Assembly (NCBI GenBank): GCA_023136155.1
Contig: JAGLRT010000095.1
Span: forward strand, 1-8,050
DNA: 8,050 nt
Reading direction: 5' to 3'
Origin: Methanosarcinales archaeon
Lineage (GTDB): Archaea; Halobacteriota; Methanosarcinia; Methanosarcinales; Methanocomedenaceae
This document shows positions 7,684 through 8,050 of this stretch, piece after piece. The notes under the pieces were generated by a model that saw only the letters and a list, made by a program, of their open reading frames with translations, ran no database searches and was not told where the DNA came from. The position numbers and the translations under genes were made by a program. Position 1 is the stretch's first letter, and each line of letters opens with the position of its first letter.

Positions 7684-7727
7684 ATACCTTATTCCAGATA
7701 TTTTCGAATGTTATTAATTCAAGCATC

Positions 7728-7735
7728 ATATATAA
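7728..7735 (-). promoter_or_regulatory. Archaeal TATA box for the ariA-ariB-like operon
   Basis: The minus strand reads TTATATAT, preceded by AAACA. It lies about 45 bp before the ATG, so transcription would begin near 7700-7707 with a leader of about 20 nt. No repeat-type operator is visible. The gap 7684-7938 is AT-rich and otherwise empty of genes I can support. Confidence 0.5.
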
Positions 7736-7938
7736 TGTTTTATGTTCAATACTGTGTTTTTTCCTACTTTCCGCAACATTCAAATTGCTTAACTTTGAAT
7801 TTATTTCAGTCCTTATTATTCATCCTGGGATTATTTGTGTTTCAAGTCTGAACTAATCGATTTCGCCCATACATGGTATATGGACCTAACAGTCTACATA
7901 TTGGCAGGATTATTATATTCATGTAGAGGATGATTTCA

Positions 7939-8050
7939 ATGACCGATGTATCTGATTCCTTTCCTAGCCTTGACGAATACCTTCGTCAGTTTGAGGCTTA
8001 TCGTGATGAGCTTGGTCAGATCGGTTTCATTCTTACAGGTAGTATAACAA
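7939..8050 (+). CDS. DUF6788-like protein, N-terminus only (partial)
   Basis: The frame is open from ATG 7939 to the window end, giving MTDVSDSFPSLDEYLRQF and, further on, IGFILTGSIT. The GAGG at 7926-7929 is 9 nt before this ATG, a normal spacing, whereas the in-frame ATG at 7930 abuts the GAGG directly; 7939 is therefore preferred. The GFI..GSI pattern after a short helical start resembles the small DUF6788 proteins often found beside transposases in archaea, whose diagnostic Cys-rich CG.pnCrC segment would lie just past the window edge. Only 37 codons are visible, so the family is a suggestion. It is transcribed away from the ATPase operon. Confidence 0.45.
   Translation, partial: MTDVSDSFPSLDEYLRQFEAYRDELGQIGFILTGSIT

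Noticed and set aside
1..8050. CRISPR array, tRNA or rRNA gene
   Set aside because: I saw no regularly spaced repeats of 24-40 bp and no tRNA or rRNA signatures on either strand.

Overview
The window looks like an accessory region of an archaeal chromosome, most likely a Methanosarcinales-type methanogen or anaerobic methanotroph. The support is moderate: archaeal TATA-box promoters (a CTTTATAAGG element 5' of the first gene), an IS1634-family element of the kind common in Methanosarcina relatives, and a mosaic of GC-richer resident genes with strongly AT-rich acquired ones. No rRNA or tRNA gene is present to fix the lineage.

Layout. Positions 1-1327 (minus) hold the N-terminal 442 residues of an alpha-2-macroglobulin-like membrane-anchored protein, open at the window edge. 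Its own TATA box lies at 1385-1394. Positions 1439-2404 (plus) are a viral remnant: the nuclease domain of a terminase large subunit without its ATPase domain, joined to an unrecognised C-terminal part. It is interrupted by a 107-bp miniature inverted-repeat element (2114-2220) with a CCAG target duplication; removing the element and one CCAG restores an open frame to 2404. A decayed 9-bp repeat tract follows (2485-2522). An AT-rich orphan gene with a hydrophobic N-terminus (2631-3230) is cut by an IS1634-family element (about 3231-5285). That element has 14-bp inverted ends and a dead transposase: one frameshift, two in-frame TAA codons and a catalytic Asp-to-Asn change.

Positions 5546-7683 (minus) hold the most notable cargo. 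It is a two-gene operon of an SMC/ABC-like ATPase (432 aa) and a DUF4435 TOPRIM-like protein (279 aa), joined by a TAATG stop/start overlap and preceded by an archaeal TATA box. This is the gene pair and order of the PARIS anti-phage system (AriA/AriB). Both proteins look intact, unlike the decayed neighbours. In the known bacterial system the ATPase complex holds the TOPRIM nuclease until it senses a phage anti-restriction protein, then releases it as a toxin that acts on tRNA; here that role is inferred from homology. A plus-strand gene begins at 7939 and runs off the window; its start resembles DUF6788 proteins that often accompany transposases.

Overall the region reads as a defence and mobile-element hotspot: a viral fragment, one MITE, one dead IS, and an intact AT-rich defence operon placed beside resident genes.
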